Shown one piece after another: positions 17,777 through 26,100 of a DNA stretch of 64,000 bases. Numbering within the stretch: position 1 is the first letter of the stretch; every line of letters begins with the position of its first letter. The position numbers and the translations under genes are program-made. This DNA comes from Candidatus Sulfotelmatobacter sp. (GTDB lineage Bacteria; Acidobacteriota; Terriglobia; Terriglobales; Acidobacteriaceae): positions 290,708-354,707 of the forward strand of contig DASYBM010000011.1 in assembly GCA_036500765.1 (NCBI GenBank), read 5' to 3'. The notes under the pieces are model-generated. The model was given only the letters and a program-made list of their open reading frames with translations. It had not been told where the DNA came from and ran no database searches.

Positions 17777-18592
17777 TTACCCGTACATTTTGTCCTGATC
17801 GCGATGGAAGCCGATGCGCGCTACGCCGAGGCAGATCATCGTGAACGCGGCGAGCACTTCCCAATGCGCCGTGTTCGATTCATGCTGTCCGGCGCCAACG
17901 ACTCCCAGCGCCAGTTGCGATAAGTGATAAGGCGGCAGGGCGTGCGCGATCTGCCGCACAACTTTTGGCAGGAACATAAACGGCACCCACAATCCGCTAC
18001 AGAAGGACATCGGCAAATAAATAAGGTTGATGGTGGCCGGCGCCGAATTGGGTCCGGTGAAATATCCAAGAGCCAATCCCAATGCGGAAAAAGGCAAGGA
18101 ACCGGCGGCCAACGTTCCCAACAGCCTGGCGAAATCGGCGAGCGGCATGCGTACGCCGCCCAAACCAACGCCAAGGGCGAAGAGCGCGAGCACAATGATC
18201 ATGCTGAACGTCATGCTGGTGATGACTTTGGCCGTGAAGTAGGCGAATGGCGGCATGGGGCTGGCGCGCTTCACTTGCAGCCACCCCAGCCCGCGGTCAG
18301 AGGCCAGGCCCGCCGCAGTTCCAAACAGCGAGGCGCCCATCACCCCAAACGTGCCATAGGTTGCGATCAAGTACGCCGGGATCGACGTGCCTCCGATTGC
18401 CTGATGCGAATTGAGTACCAGGCCAAACAATACGTAAAACATGATTGGAAAGCTCAGCACGGACGCGGTGTACATGCGGAGGCGAAGGTTCTTTAAGAAT
18501 TCATACTTCGCTTCCTTCATATAAATGGTGGCCGTGTGACGCGGCGTGCGTTCGATTCGCTCGTTGTTCCATGCGATGGATGCGGTACTCAT
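17777..18592 (-). CDS. ABC-2 type transporter permease
   Basis: 271 residues with a soluble N-terminus (about 1-38) and six hydrophobic helices, including VLSFPIMFYVLFGLVL, TSMTFSMIIVLALFALGVG, and the conserved INLIYLPMSFCSGLWVPF before the last helices, as in ABC-2 exporters of the YvfS/drug-resistance type. AAGGAG precedes the ATG at 18592. It lies 58 bases downstream of the ATPase gene and would form the membrane half of that exporter. Confidence 0.93.
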   Translation of the reverse strand: MSTASIAWNNERIERTPRHTATIYMKEAKYEFLKNLRLRMYTASVLSFPIMFYVLFGLVLNSHQAIGGTSIPAYLIATYGTFGVMGASLFGTAAGLASDRGLGWLQVKRASPMPPFAYFTAKVITSMTFSMIIVLALFALGVGLGGVRMPLADFARLLGTLAAGSLPFSALGLALGYFTGPNSAPATINLIYLPMSFCSGLWVPFMFLPKVVRQIAHALPPYHLSQLALGVVGAGQHESNTAHWEVLAAFTMICLGVARIGFHRDQDKMYG

Positions 18593-18650
18593 TCTCTTCT
18601 CCTTCTTGCTCGCGCACTTGCTGGCTTACCTTTTATGCTCACGTCGACAT

Positions 18651-19616
18651 TCACTTGGAATGATTTCCATTTTGCGCTGTGTCCTGGGTCAGCGCGAGAA
18701 AGGCCTCTTCGAGACCGGCGCTGCTGACCTCAAGGCCGGAAAGACTAGCATCCCGCGTCAACAATTCGCGGACGATCGACTCGGCCTCGACCGCGTGAAG
18801 TTCGACCGCTTCGCGATCTTCCTTTACTTCCGTCACGCCCGGAATTTGTCGCAGAACGCCAATGCTAAGGCTCGTGATGCAGCGAATGCGCTTGCCGGCG
18901 GTTTTGGCTTTGATCTCCGCCGGTGTTCCCTGGGCGATGATTTCGCCCTGATTGATGACGGCGACGCGGTCGGCCAGAGCGTCAGCCTCCTGCAAGTAAT
19001 GCGTGGTAAGCAGGACGGTTTTGCCGCGTGTGACCATCTTGCGAATTTCCTCCCACAACATGCGGCGCGCTTCCACGTCGAGCCCGACCGTCGGTTCATC
19101 GAGAAACAGCAAGTCCGGGTCGCCACAAATGGCCAGGGCAAACAGCACGCGCTGCCGCTGGCCGCCAGAAAGGTCGCCAAACTTGCGGTCGCTCAGCTTC
19201 TCGAGACCGGCGGCAGCGAGAATTTCCGCAGGCGCCATCGGTCTCTGGTAATACGATGAAAACAAATCGATGTGCTCGCGGACGCGGAGGGTTTCCGGAA
19301 CCCGTCCCACTTGCAACATAGCGCCGGTTCTCATCCGGTTTTCAGGATTCGTGGGGTCGCCGCCGAAAACGCGGGCTTTCCCCGAGTTCGGCTGTAGCAA
19401 TCCCAGAAGCAGCTTCACGGCCGTGGTCTTGCCAGCCCCGTTTGGACCGAGCAGAGCCACGACTTCGCCCGCGCGCACCCGAAAATCGACTCCGCGCAGC
19501 GCCCGAACGGTTCCATAGTTCTTGTTTACGCCATCCAGGCTGGCGACGATCAATGCTGAATCCGCCGGTTCGGCGATAGCTTGCCGGTGCTGCGCAAGCT
19601 CTAAAGTTGCGGTCAT
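18651..19616 (-). CDS. ABC transporter ATP-binding protein
   Basis: 321 residues from the ATG at 19616, chosen because GGGAG lies seven bases upstream; an in-frame TTG exists at 19622. Walker A is GPNGAGKTTAVKLLLG, the signature LSGGQRQRVLFA, and Walker B LLFLDEPTVGLDV, then the switch His in LLTTHYLQEADAL. A 70-residue C-terminal regulatory segment follows. First gene of the unit ATPase-permease-small protein-kinase-regulator, a layout like the B. subtilis yvfRS-yvfTU and des loci. Confidence 0.95.
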   Translation of the reverse strand: MTATLELAQHRQAIAEPADSALIVASLDGVNKNYGTVRALRGVDFRVRAGEVVALLGPNGAGKTTAVKLLLGLLQPNSGKARVFGGDPTNPENRMRTGAMLQVGRVPETLRVREHIDLFSSYYQRPMAPAEILAAAGLEKLSDRKFGDLSGGQRQRVLFALAICGDPDLLFLDEPTVGLDVEARRMLWEEIRKMVTRGKTVLLTTHYLQEADALADRVAVINQGEIIAQGTPAEIKAKTAGKRIRCITSLSIGVLRQIPGVTEVKEDREAVELHAVEAESIVRELLTRDASLSGLEVSSAGLEEAFLALTQDTAQNGNHSK

Positions 19617-19855
19617 TTTCAATCTCCCAGCGGCTTTCGCGCCGTCGGACGGGAATCGTCATATCGTCCCGTCCAGTAATGGCATCATGCGGCAAGGGAA
19701 AAGAGCGCACCAGTGCCATCCATCACGCGGCGAGCGTGACAAATGTCATCCACCTATCTATCCGCGATAAGAGTAATATTCCGCCCCAGCGGAGGGGCAG
19801 ACAACGTTTCTGCCGCGGAGGCGGCACAGGGGAAATCCTTATGTCGAACCGCAAG

Positions 19856-19985
19856 TGTTACGAATTCCGAACAGGCGCTGGAAATCCACAATGCGTGGCT
19901 GGCGCACCGTCTCTGCGTCCCAAGCCTAGGGAGTCTCAATTCCGCGCTCCTGATAAGGGCCTCAGCCTGTTCGGATTTCGTAACA
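19856..19985. repeat. 130-bp element bounded by 21-bp inverted repeats (motif TGTTACGAATTCCGAAC)
   Basis: The left end (19856-19876) begins TGTTACGAATTCCGAACAG and the right end (19965-19985) is its reverse complement with a single mismatch in 21 positions. The same 17-base motif recurs at 21239-21255 (mismatched in its last positions) and 42157-42175. The motif itself is a partial palindrome around GAATTC. Either a MITE-like element or a pair of operator sites upstream of the regulator. Confidence 0.7.
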
Positions 19986-20050
19986 AGACGCAGACCTGAA
20001 GTCGTTTGCACAAATCCTGCATCACATTTGCTTTTCTCTTTGGTATGATT

Positions 20051-20069
20051 CCTCCACTTTCTTTGGAGG
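20051..20069 (+). promoter_or_regulatory. Hairpin enclosing the ribosome binding site of the S24-like regulator
   Basis: CCTCCA (20051-20056), 7-base loop, TGGAGG (20064-20069). The right arm contains the GGAGG that serves the ATG at 20078, so folding would hide the ribosome binding site. Just upstream is a TATGAT -10-like word (20044-20049), which would put the hairpin at the 5' end of the mRNA. Confidence 0.5.
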
Positions 20070-20077
20070 CGCGCCCA

Positions 20078-20884
20078 ATGTTACCCGCGGGAAAAAGCCT
20101 TCGTACCCTGCGCGAGAAGCTCGGCCTGACCATGCGCGATGTGGAGAACTCGAGCGCATGCATTGCCGATAAATATCGCAACGAGGAATTTTCCATTCCC
20201 CCCAGCCGTTTGTCCGACATTGAAACCAAAGGAATTTTGCCCAGCATTTTCCGGCTCTACACTTTGTCGGTCATTTACCGGAGGGATATTCGCGAACTGA
20301 TGGCGTGGTATGGCGTTGACCTGAATCGGATGGCCGCCGACCTCGGATTGGTTTCGCCGCCGAAGTCGCACGTCTCCGACGCGCTCGCGGGGTTGTCGTC
20401 GGTACAGGTTCCGGTGCGCATGGATCCTGGCTTTGACGAGCGCCGCACCACCAACCTCGGGCGCATGGTCGAGCAGTGGGGACTGGTTCCCGTCGCCTAT
20501 CTGGCGCAATTCGCCAATAGCGATTTTACCTACGGCTACGTCGGCACTCAGGACTTCACCATGTATCCGATTCTGCCTCCCGGCAGCTTCATCCAGGTCG
20601 ATGAGGCTAGAAATAAAGTAGTGGAGGGTTCGTGGCGTTCGGAATACGAGCGCCCGATTTATTTTGTGGAGACTCGCGACGGCCACACCTGCTGCTGGTG
20701 CAGCATGCGCCGCGAGGAAATTATTTTGCAGCCCCATCCTCTCTCTCCGGTTCCGGTGCGGATTCTCCGCCATCCGCAGGAAGCCGAGGTGCTCGGCCAG
20801 GTAGTGGGCGTGGCTATGAAATTGACCGAGTGGCACGCCCTCGATGCTTCTCCAGGGTCGAAAGCGCCAGCAGCACTGAATTAA
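20078..20884 (+). CDS. Cro/CI-type helix-turn-helix regulator with degenerate S24 (LexA-like) domain
   Basis: 268 residues. The start at 20078 is supported by GGAGG eight bases upstream; the frame is open earlier. Residues 6-75 form an XRE-like helix-turn-helix (LRTLREKLGLTMRDVE, SIPPSRLSDIETKGI). After a linker, residues 150-255 resemble the S24/LexA autoprotease fold: MYPILPPGSFIQVDE, then PIYFVETRDGHTCCWC and ILRHPQEAEVLGQVVGVAMKL. The expected catalytic Ser is replaced (FTMYP rather than a Ser-Met/Pro motif) and no obvious catalytic Lys is present, so self-cleavage is unlikely; the domain may be a dimerisation or ligand-sensing module. It overlaps the convergent 140-residue gene by 71 bases. 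Confidence 0.85.
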   Translation: MLPAGKSLRTLREKLGLTMRDVENSSACIADKYRNEEFSIPPSRLSDIETKGILPSIFRLYTLSVIYRRDIRELMAWYGVDLNRMAADLGLVSPPKSHVSDALAGLSSVQVPVRMDPGFDERRTTNLGRMVEQWGLVPVAYLAQFANSDFTYGYVGTQDFTMYPILPPGSFIQVDEARNKVVEGSWRSEYERPIYFVETRDGHTCCWCSMRREEIILQPHPLSPVPVRILRHPQEAEVLGQVVGVAMKLTEWHALDASPGSKAPAALN

Positions 20885-21236
20885 GGTGGCGAGCGGTGGG
20901 GGAATCCGCGCGTTCCCCCGGCAGCAAATCTTCGAAGCGATCCCGCAATTGCTCGACATAAGCTTGCGCTTCCACTCCGCCGCCCCGGCTCGATTCGTTT
21001 AAGTCTCCCTCCAGCGCCGGAAGCGGCGTTCGCAAGATCCCGGCTACCACTTCGCTGTGGGCCGTCTTGAGGGCGCGTTCCGAGGATTCCGGTCCGTGGA
21101 TGTGCTCCATTCCCCAATGTTCGTAGCGGCCTTGGGGCCGGCGCAGGGAGGCCAGATATGCCAGTTTTCCCAGCAGGCCGGCGACGGCAGCCAGCGTGGT
21201 CTCTTTCACGTCCTGGAGAGCCGATTTCAGGGTCAT
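20814..21236 (-). CDS. 140-residue conserved-looking protein, tail-to-tail with the S24-like regulator
   Basis: A soluble, helical protein: N-terminal amphipathic part (TLKSALQDVKETTLAAVAGL), a central YEHWGMEHIHGP segment rich in His/Trp, and a C-terminal helical part ending LNSVLLALSTLEKHRG. I do not recognise a family. There is no ribosome binding site before the ATG at 21236; instead the TGTTACGAATTCCGAAC motif starts three bases upstream. The 71-base overlap with the regulator gene means the two mRNAs are antisense at their 3' ends. It could be a shadow, but the composition and clean frame suggest a real gene. Confidence 0.6.
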   Translation of the reverse strand: MTLKSALQDVKETTLAAVAGLLGKLAYLASLRRPQGRYEHWGMEHIHGPESSERALKTAHSEVVAGILRTPLPALEGDLNESSRGGGVEAQAYVEQLRDRFEDLLPGERADSPTARHLNSVLLALSTLEKHRGRATRSIS

Positions 21237-21238
21237 CT

Positions 21239-21253
21239 TGTTACGAATTCCGA
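21239..21253. promoter_or_regulatory. Third copy of the TGTTACGAATTCCGAAC motif (candidate operator)
   Basis: TGTTACGAATTCCGAAC-type site, 15 matching bases directly in front of the minus-strand gene start at 21236 and about 90 bases upstream of the secreted peptide gene. A weaker version (CTTACGAAAACGGAACA) occurs at 21488-21504, before the membrane-protein gene. Confidence 0.5.
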
Positions 21254-21342
21254 ACGCTCAAAGGTTTTTCAACGCGTTGCGCCCGCCAATGTGCTCATGA
21301 AACTATCACGGTCCAATTCGCAGTTCCAAGGAGAAAACAATC

Positions 21343-21471
21343 GTGAAACGTATCCTATTGATGCTCGGAGCCGCTGTCCTCTTGCTGAATACACTGGTGA
21401 TTCCCACCGCAGTCCGGGCCGATGGAGGCGCTGGCACTACTAATTGTGGCAACACATTGTGCAAGCCGTAA
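21343..21471 (+). CDS. Small secreted peptide precursor with two cysteines (42 residues)
   Basis: GTG start with AAGGAG nine bases upstream (21328-21333). The product has a textbook signal peptide (KRILLMLGAAVLLLNTLVIP, then TAVRA as cleavage site) and a predicted mature peptide of only 16 residues, DGGAGTTNCGNTLCKP, whose two Cys are five positions apart and could form a disulfide. Secreted peptides of this size often act as signals, bacteriocin-like molecules or export substrates. It is flanked by the motif-bearing divergent gene and a multi-pass membrane protein. No family recognised. Confidence 0.7.
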   Translation: MKRILLMLGAAVLLLNTLVIPTAVRADGGAGTTNCGNTLCKP

Positions 21472-21519
21472 CGTGAGGCCTGTCTTTCTTACGAAAACGG
21501 AACAAGAATCAAGATTGCA

Positions 21520-21548
21520 TTGCCGCCTGCAGCCAGTCGGGGTATAGT
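21520..21548 (+). promoter_or_regulatory. Putative promoter for the multi-pass membrane protein gene
   Basis: TTGCCG (21520-21525), 17-base spacer, TATAGT (21543-21548). Transcription would start only a few bases before the ATG at 21560, which has no clear ribosome binding site, so the mRNA may be nearly leaderless. Confidence 0.45.
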
Positions 21549-21559
21549 GTCACACCGTC

Positions 21560-22330
21560 ATGCTGCAGGCGCACTCAATTCTCTGGCACTACCTCTGGGT
21601 TGCGCCCAATATCCTACTTCTCGTCCTCGGCTTTCTGTCGTGGCAGCGCCGCCTGTACACGGACTACCCGGTTTTCTTTGCCTTTGCCGTGATCAGCGCG
21701 ATCGAGCAACTTATCGCGTATGCCGCCGACGTAATGCCGTCAGTGACTCCTCACACTTGGTGGCTCATCTTCTGGGCATGCCTAGTGGTCGAGGGCTTGT
21801 TGAAGTTTGCGTTGATCGGGGAAATCTTTGCCCATGCCTTCGATCCTTATCCTTCTATTGCGAAACACGGCAAAATTCTCATTCGCAGTTTTGGGATCTT
21901 TTTAGTATTCACCGCCTCTATCGCTGCGTCGCGGGCCCCTCAAGACAGTCTGTTCGGGATCGTCAACGGTGCGCACTTGCTGCAGCAGGCAATCTACCTG
22001 ATTGAGTCAGGGCTGCTGGTTTTCATTTTTGCGTTCTTGAAGTATTTCCGCCTTAGTGGAATGCGGGCGACCTTTGGAATCGCTCTTGGCCTGGCCGTCT
22101 CAGCGTGTGTACATCTCGCGACTTGGGCAGTCGCTGCCAATAGCGGGCTGCCAGCCTCGAAGCGACCAGTTCTCGATTTCTTAAACATGTTGGCATACCA
22201 CGCCTGTGTCCTGATCTGGTTCTACTACTTGCTCGTCCCTGCGAAAGCGGCAACGAAGTCCGCGGTTCCGTTGCCGGAAAACGACCTCGATCTTTTGAAC
22301 CGGGAATTGGAGCGTCTCGTTCATCCATGA
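21560..22330 (+). CDS. Multi-pass (about seven helices) membrane protein of unknown function
   Basis: 256 residues. Seven hydrophobic segments are visible: LWVAPNILLLVLGFLSW, YPVFFAFAVISAIEQLIAY, TWWLIFWACLVVEGLLKFA, FGIFLVFTASIAASR, ESGLLVFIFAFLKYF, FGIALGLAVSACVHLATWAV and YHACVLIWFYYLLV; a polar tail ends LLNRELERLVHP. The even spacing recalls 7TM sensor-type proteins, but I know no function for this family. Its stop overlaps the next start by four bases (ATGA), so the two form an operon, and it follows the small secreted peptide gene by 88 bases. Confidence 0.8.
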   Translation: MLQAHSILWHYLWVAPNILLLVLGFLSWQRRLYTDYPVFFAFAVISAIEQLIAYAADVMPSVTPHTWWLIFWACLVVEGLLKFALIGEIFAHAFDPYPSIAKHGKILIRSFGIFLVFTASIAASRAPQDSLFGIVNGAHLLQQAIYLIESGLLVFIFAFLKYFRLSGMRATFGIALGLAVSACVHLATWAVAANSGLPASKRPVLDFLNMLAYHACVLIWFYYLLVPAKAATKSAVPLPENDLDLLNRELERLVHP

Positions 22331-22866
22331 CTCTGGCCCTTATTCTCGTAATTGCCGCCGCTCTTGCCCTGATCTTCATCATTGGCGTGACGATCTCGCG
22401 CAGCCTGCAAGTCTCGCCGGACGCGGGCCTGGCCCGCAAGATTCAAACCATTGATGTGGAGGCTTTCCGCAACCTGATCGATCCCGCGGAAGACGATTAT
22501 CTGCGCCGCCGCTTGCCTGCGGCGGAGTTTCGCCTGGTGCAGCGGCAACGCCTGCGCGCCATGGCCGCCTACGTTCAAACCGCGGGACAAAATGCCGCAG
22601 TCCTCGTCCTGATGGGACAAGCCGCCCAGACAGCGGGGGATGCTCAAACCGCCGAGGCCGCGCGGCGACTCGTCGACAACGCGCTTCTGTTGCGCCGCAA
22701 CGCCGCGATTGCCCTGCTTAGAATTTATGTTGCGCTGGCTTGGCCGGGCTTCGGCCTCGCGGCCGCTCCCATTCTTCACGATTACGAGCAACTGAGTGGC
22801 TCGGCCATGCTTCTCGGCAGATTGCAAAATCCAGCCGTTCCGCTGCGCATTGCCGCGACTCTGTGA
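22327..22866 (+). CDS. Membrane-anchored helical protein, coupled to the multi-pass protein
   Basis: 179 residues. One N-terminal helix (LALILVIAAALALIFIIGVT) anchors a cytoplasmic, Ala/Arg-rich helical domain (LRRRLPAAEFRLVQRQRLRA, GQAAQTAGDAQTAEAARRLV). It has no recognised motif. The ATG overlaps the upstream stop, so the two proteins are probably made in equal amounts and may form a complex. Confidence 0.75.
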   Translation: MTLALILVIAAALALIFIIGVTISRSLQVSPDAGLARKIQTIDVEAFRNLIDPAEDDYLRRRLPAAEFRLVQRQRLRAMAAYVQTAGQNAAVLVLMGQAAQTAGDAQTAEAARRLVDNALLLRRNAAIALLRIYVALAWPGFGLAAAPILHDYEQLSGSAMLLGRLQNPAVPLRIAATL

Positions 22867-22969
22867 TCAGGATTACAGCTTGAATGGGTTTCGTTGAATC
22901 TTTCGTTAAGCCGGGAAAGCCGCGGTTGTCGCGGTCCTCTCTTAAAGATCGCTGTTCCCCATTCCATAC

Positions 22970-22997
22970 TTGTTTTCGTTTGCCGTTCTGTTATAAA
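22970..22997 (+). promoter_or_regulatory. Putative promoter of the TonB-dependent receptor gene
   Basis: TTGTTT (22970-22975), 16-base spacer, TATAAA (22992-22997), leaving a leader of about 100 bases before the ATG at 23106. Confidence 0.45.
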
Positions 22998-23105
22998 AAC
23001 CAGCGGTTATCCAAGCGATCCAAACTTCTTTGTGATTGAATCGGCCACCCGCCGTGGGAGTCATCCCGCCGTCTGCTCGCCTTCGCGAGTTCAAGGGAGA
23101 ATCTT

Positions 23106-26100
23106 ATGACCCGTAATTTCATGACCTGCAATTTCATGACTTGCAATTTAACGATCCACGTTGCGAAATTCGGCTTGGGCTTTTGTCTTCTGCTGCTTTC
23201 CGTGATCTGTTTTGGCCAGGGAGGTGTAGCGACCGGCGATCTGCACGTTACCGTGAAGGATCCCGCGGGCAACCTGGTTGCGAATGCGACCGTAACCGCG
23301 CGGGACGCCGCCAAGGGCCTGGAGCGCACCGCCAACGGCGATGGCCAGGGTGGCTACAGCGTTCGTCTTCTGCCCCCGGGCACTTACAACGTCACCATCG
23401 ATGCGCCGGGCTTTAACGGCATCCTGAGCACAGGAGTTGTGATCACGGTGGGCGGACTGGTTGAGCTGCCGGTCACACTATCGGTTTTGACCGGCAAGGA
23501 AGTCGTGGAAGTCAGTTCGCAGGCGGAGTTGGTCGAGACCTCGCGCAGTTCGACGACTGACACGATCGGGCAGCGCCGCATTGACAATTTGCCGATCAAC
23601 GGGCGCAACTACATTAACTTCACGCTGACCGATTCGCAGGTCGTGCGCGACAACGCACCCAACACTGGCGCCGCCCCGACATCCGGGCTCAACATGAGCG
23701 GCCAGCGCGCGCGCTCGAATCTCGTGAACGTCGATGGAGCCGACGCCACCGACAACTCGGTGAACGGCGTGCGCTCCACCGTCTCGCAGGAGGCGGTGCA
23801 GGAATTTCAGATCATTACCAACAGTTACGCGGCGGAATACGGCCGCGCGGCCGGCGGCGTAGTGAACATCATTACGCGCTCGGGATCGAACGCCTTCCAT
23901 GGCGACATCTTCGGCTATCTCCGCGATCGTAATTTTCAGGCGGTGAATCCCTTCAGCACAGTTCCGAATCCTGCCTATACGCGCGTGCAAGCCGGGGCCG
24001 CTTTCGGCGGTCCGATCAAGAAAGATAAAACGTTTTTCTATTTCGCCTACGAAATTACGCGGCGGCATGAAACCGGATTCTCGTCGATCGGGCAGGGAAA
24101 TTTTGGGCTTGTGCCATTCGACACAACGAATGTGGGGCTACCCTTCGGCACGTTGCAGTTGACGCCGGACCAGGTAGGATTTCTCACCAATCCAATCACG
24201 CTGACCGCGGAGGCATCCGATCCAACGGGAAAAGTGGCCAATGCTGTCGCCGCCTATGCGGCCGGCGCGGGAGCATCATCAGGCATGGCCGTCAACGGCG
24301 CCTGGCCCACAGGTTTGGTGCAAGCTCTAACGCTCGGTGGACTCTCGAATTTCTCTGGTTTCCCCAGCAGTTGCCCCCCGCCCGGTCCCTGTTTCATTCC
24401 CGCCTCCTACCAAACGCTCACTTCGCAGATGGGCAACTTTCCGGTCTTTGAAGGAACCAGCCTGTGGTCGCTCCGCATCGACCACAATCTCGGGACCAAT
24501 CATCGCCTGACCTTCCGCGGCAATGTTAGTCCCAGCACCGTCACCGGAATCGAAGTCAGCGGGCAGGACCAACCCTTCGGGCAGAACTCCTACTCGCGCA
24601 CTTCGCAACAGACTTATCGTGACGTAACTGGCATGTTCCAGGACACCTGGACGATCAGCAACAACAAGATCAACGAATTCCGCTTTCAGTATGCCCGCCG
24701 CGGGCTTTCATATTTTTACAACACGCAGATTCCCGGAGGATCGGACCCGGCGGTCAACATCATCGGAGTGGCCTACTTCGGCCGCGAGCCTTACTCATAT
24801 ATTCAACGCGTCGAGCAGCGCTACCAGTTCACCGACAATTTTTCCTGGACCATCGGCCGCCACAATACGAAGTTTGGCGGTGACGTCAATTATCTTCCCA
24901 TCAGCGCGATCTTCACGGTCAACTATGGCGGCGTTTACGATTTTGGCAGCGTGGCGGCGAGCAACGCGCTGACCTCGGCTGACTATGGTGTTCTGCCCAA
25001 GTCCGTGCAGGACATCATCCCGTCCCTCTCCGCAGTCCAGGCCTTTGGCTTCGGCGTGCCCGGAGACTTCGTGCAGGGCATCGGCAGTCCCAGCGATTCG
25101 TTCAAGAACATACCCATCGGAGCGTTCTGGCAGGATTCGTGGCGCGTGAGCCCGAGAATTACTTTGAACTACGGCGTGCGCTATGACGTGGAAATTCCAC
25201 CAAAGTTTACGGCGCCGCAGGGGCTGGCGCTTCCGGCCTACAACCTGCTCGGATTGCAAAAGGGAATCCACACCGACACCAACAATATTCAGCCGCGCCT
25301 TGGCGTAGCATGGGATCCGGCCGGTAACGGCAAGACGGTCATTCGCGCGTCGTACGGCATGTTTTATGATCACCCGTTGTTGGGATTGTATTTCCTGGGC
25401 GATGCCTCCGACGGTTCGTCCAGCGGGCAGTTGGCCTTTGCAGGAACTTCCACTTGCTCTGGCGCAGGCCAGCCGAGCAATCTGAATGCAATCACAATCT
25501 TCCAGGGGCTGATCCCGTCCGCGACTGGGTCTCCGGCTTCGCCCTGCTCGCCAGCTACGACCTCGGCTGCGCTGAGCCTCTTGAACTATTCCCCCGACCA
25601 GCAACGCTTCTCGTGCGGCACTTCCGCCACAGGTTGCGGTGTTGCGTCACCGACGCAGTCAATTTTTCTCAACCAGAATTATCTAAACCTTTCCACGTTC
25701 CTGCCGCTCGCGTTTCAGCCGTTCGGCTATCCCCAGTCGAAAAACTTTGTTTATGCATATTCGCAGCAGGCCAACCTCACGCTGGAACGCGATCTCGGCG
25801 GCGGCTACGCTCTGAGTCTTGCCTACAATTTCAACGGAGGACGGCACCTGAACCGCCCTATCAACGCCAACCCGATTCGCGGCGATTTGCTAACGGGAAA
25901 CTTTGAGGCAGCCTACTACGACGCGGTCATCCTCCAATCGGTCAATCCGCTCGCTCCCGGTCCGCCTGCCAGCCCGTTCACGGTCAGCGGCTGCAGCACC
26001 GGAGGGACGCCAACTTCTCCCTACCCGTACGTGGATCCAGCCCTTGTGAACTACTTCAGGCCGGGCGGACTGAATCCATCCATCGGCGTGGTCGAACCGG

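Larger units (their letters stand above)
19623..20077. other. Intergenic region between the ABC exporter operon and the S24-like regulator
   Basis: No gene is seen in these 455 bases. They hold GC-rich short hairpins around 19785-19835 (CCGCCCC/GGGGC type), the 130-bp inverted-repeat element (19856-19985) and the hairpin over the regulator's ribosome binding site. The promoter of the exporter operon must lie here too. Confidence 0.6.

Noticed and set aside
19743..20048. Small proteins inside the 130-bp inverted-repeat element
   Set aside because: Frames exist on both strands but read through both repeat arms and have no start signals.
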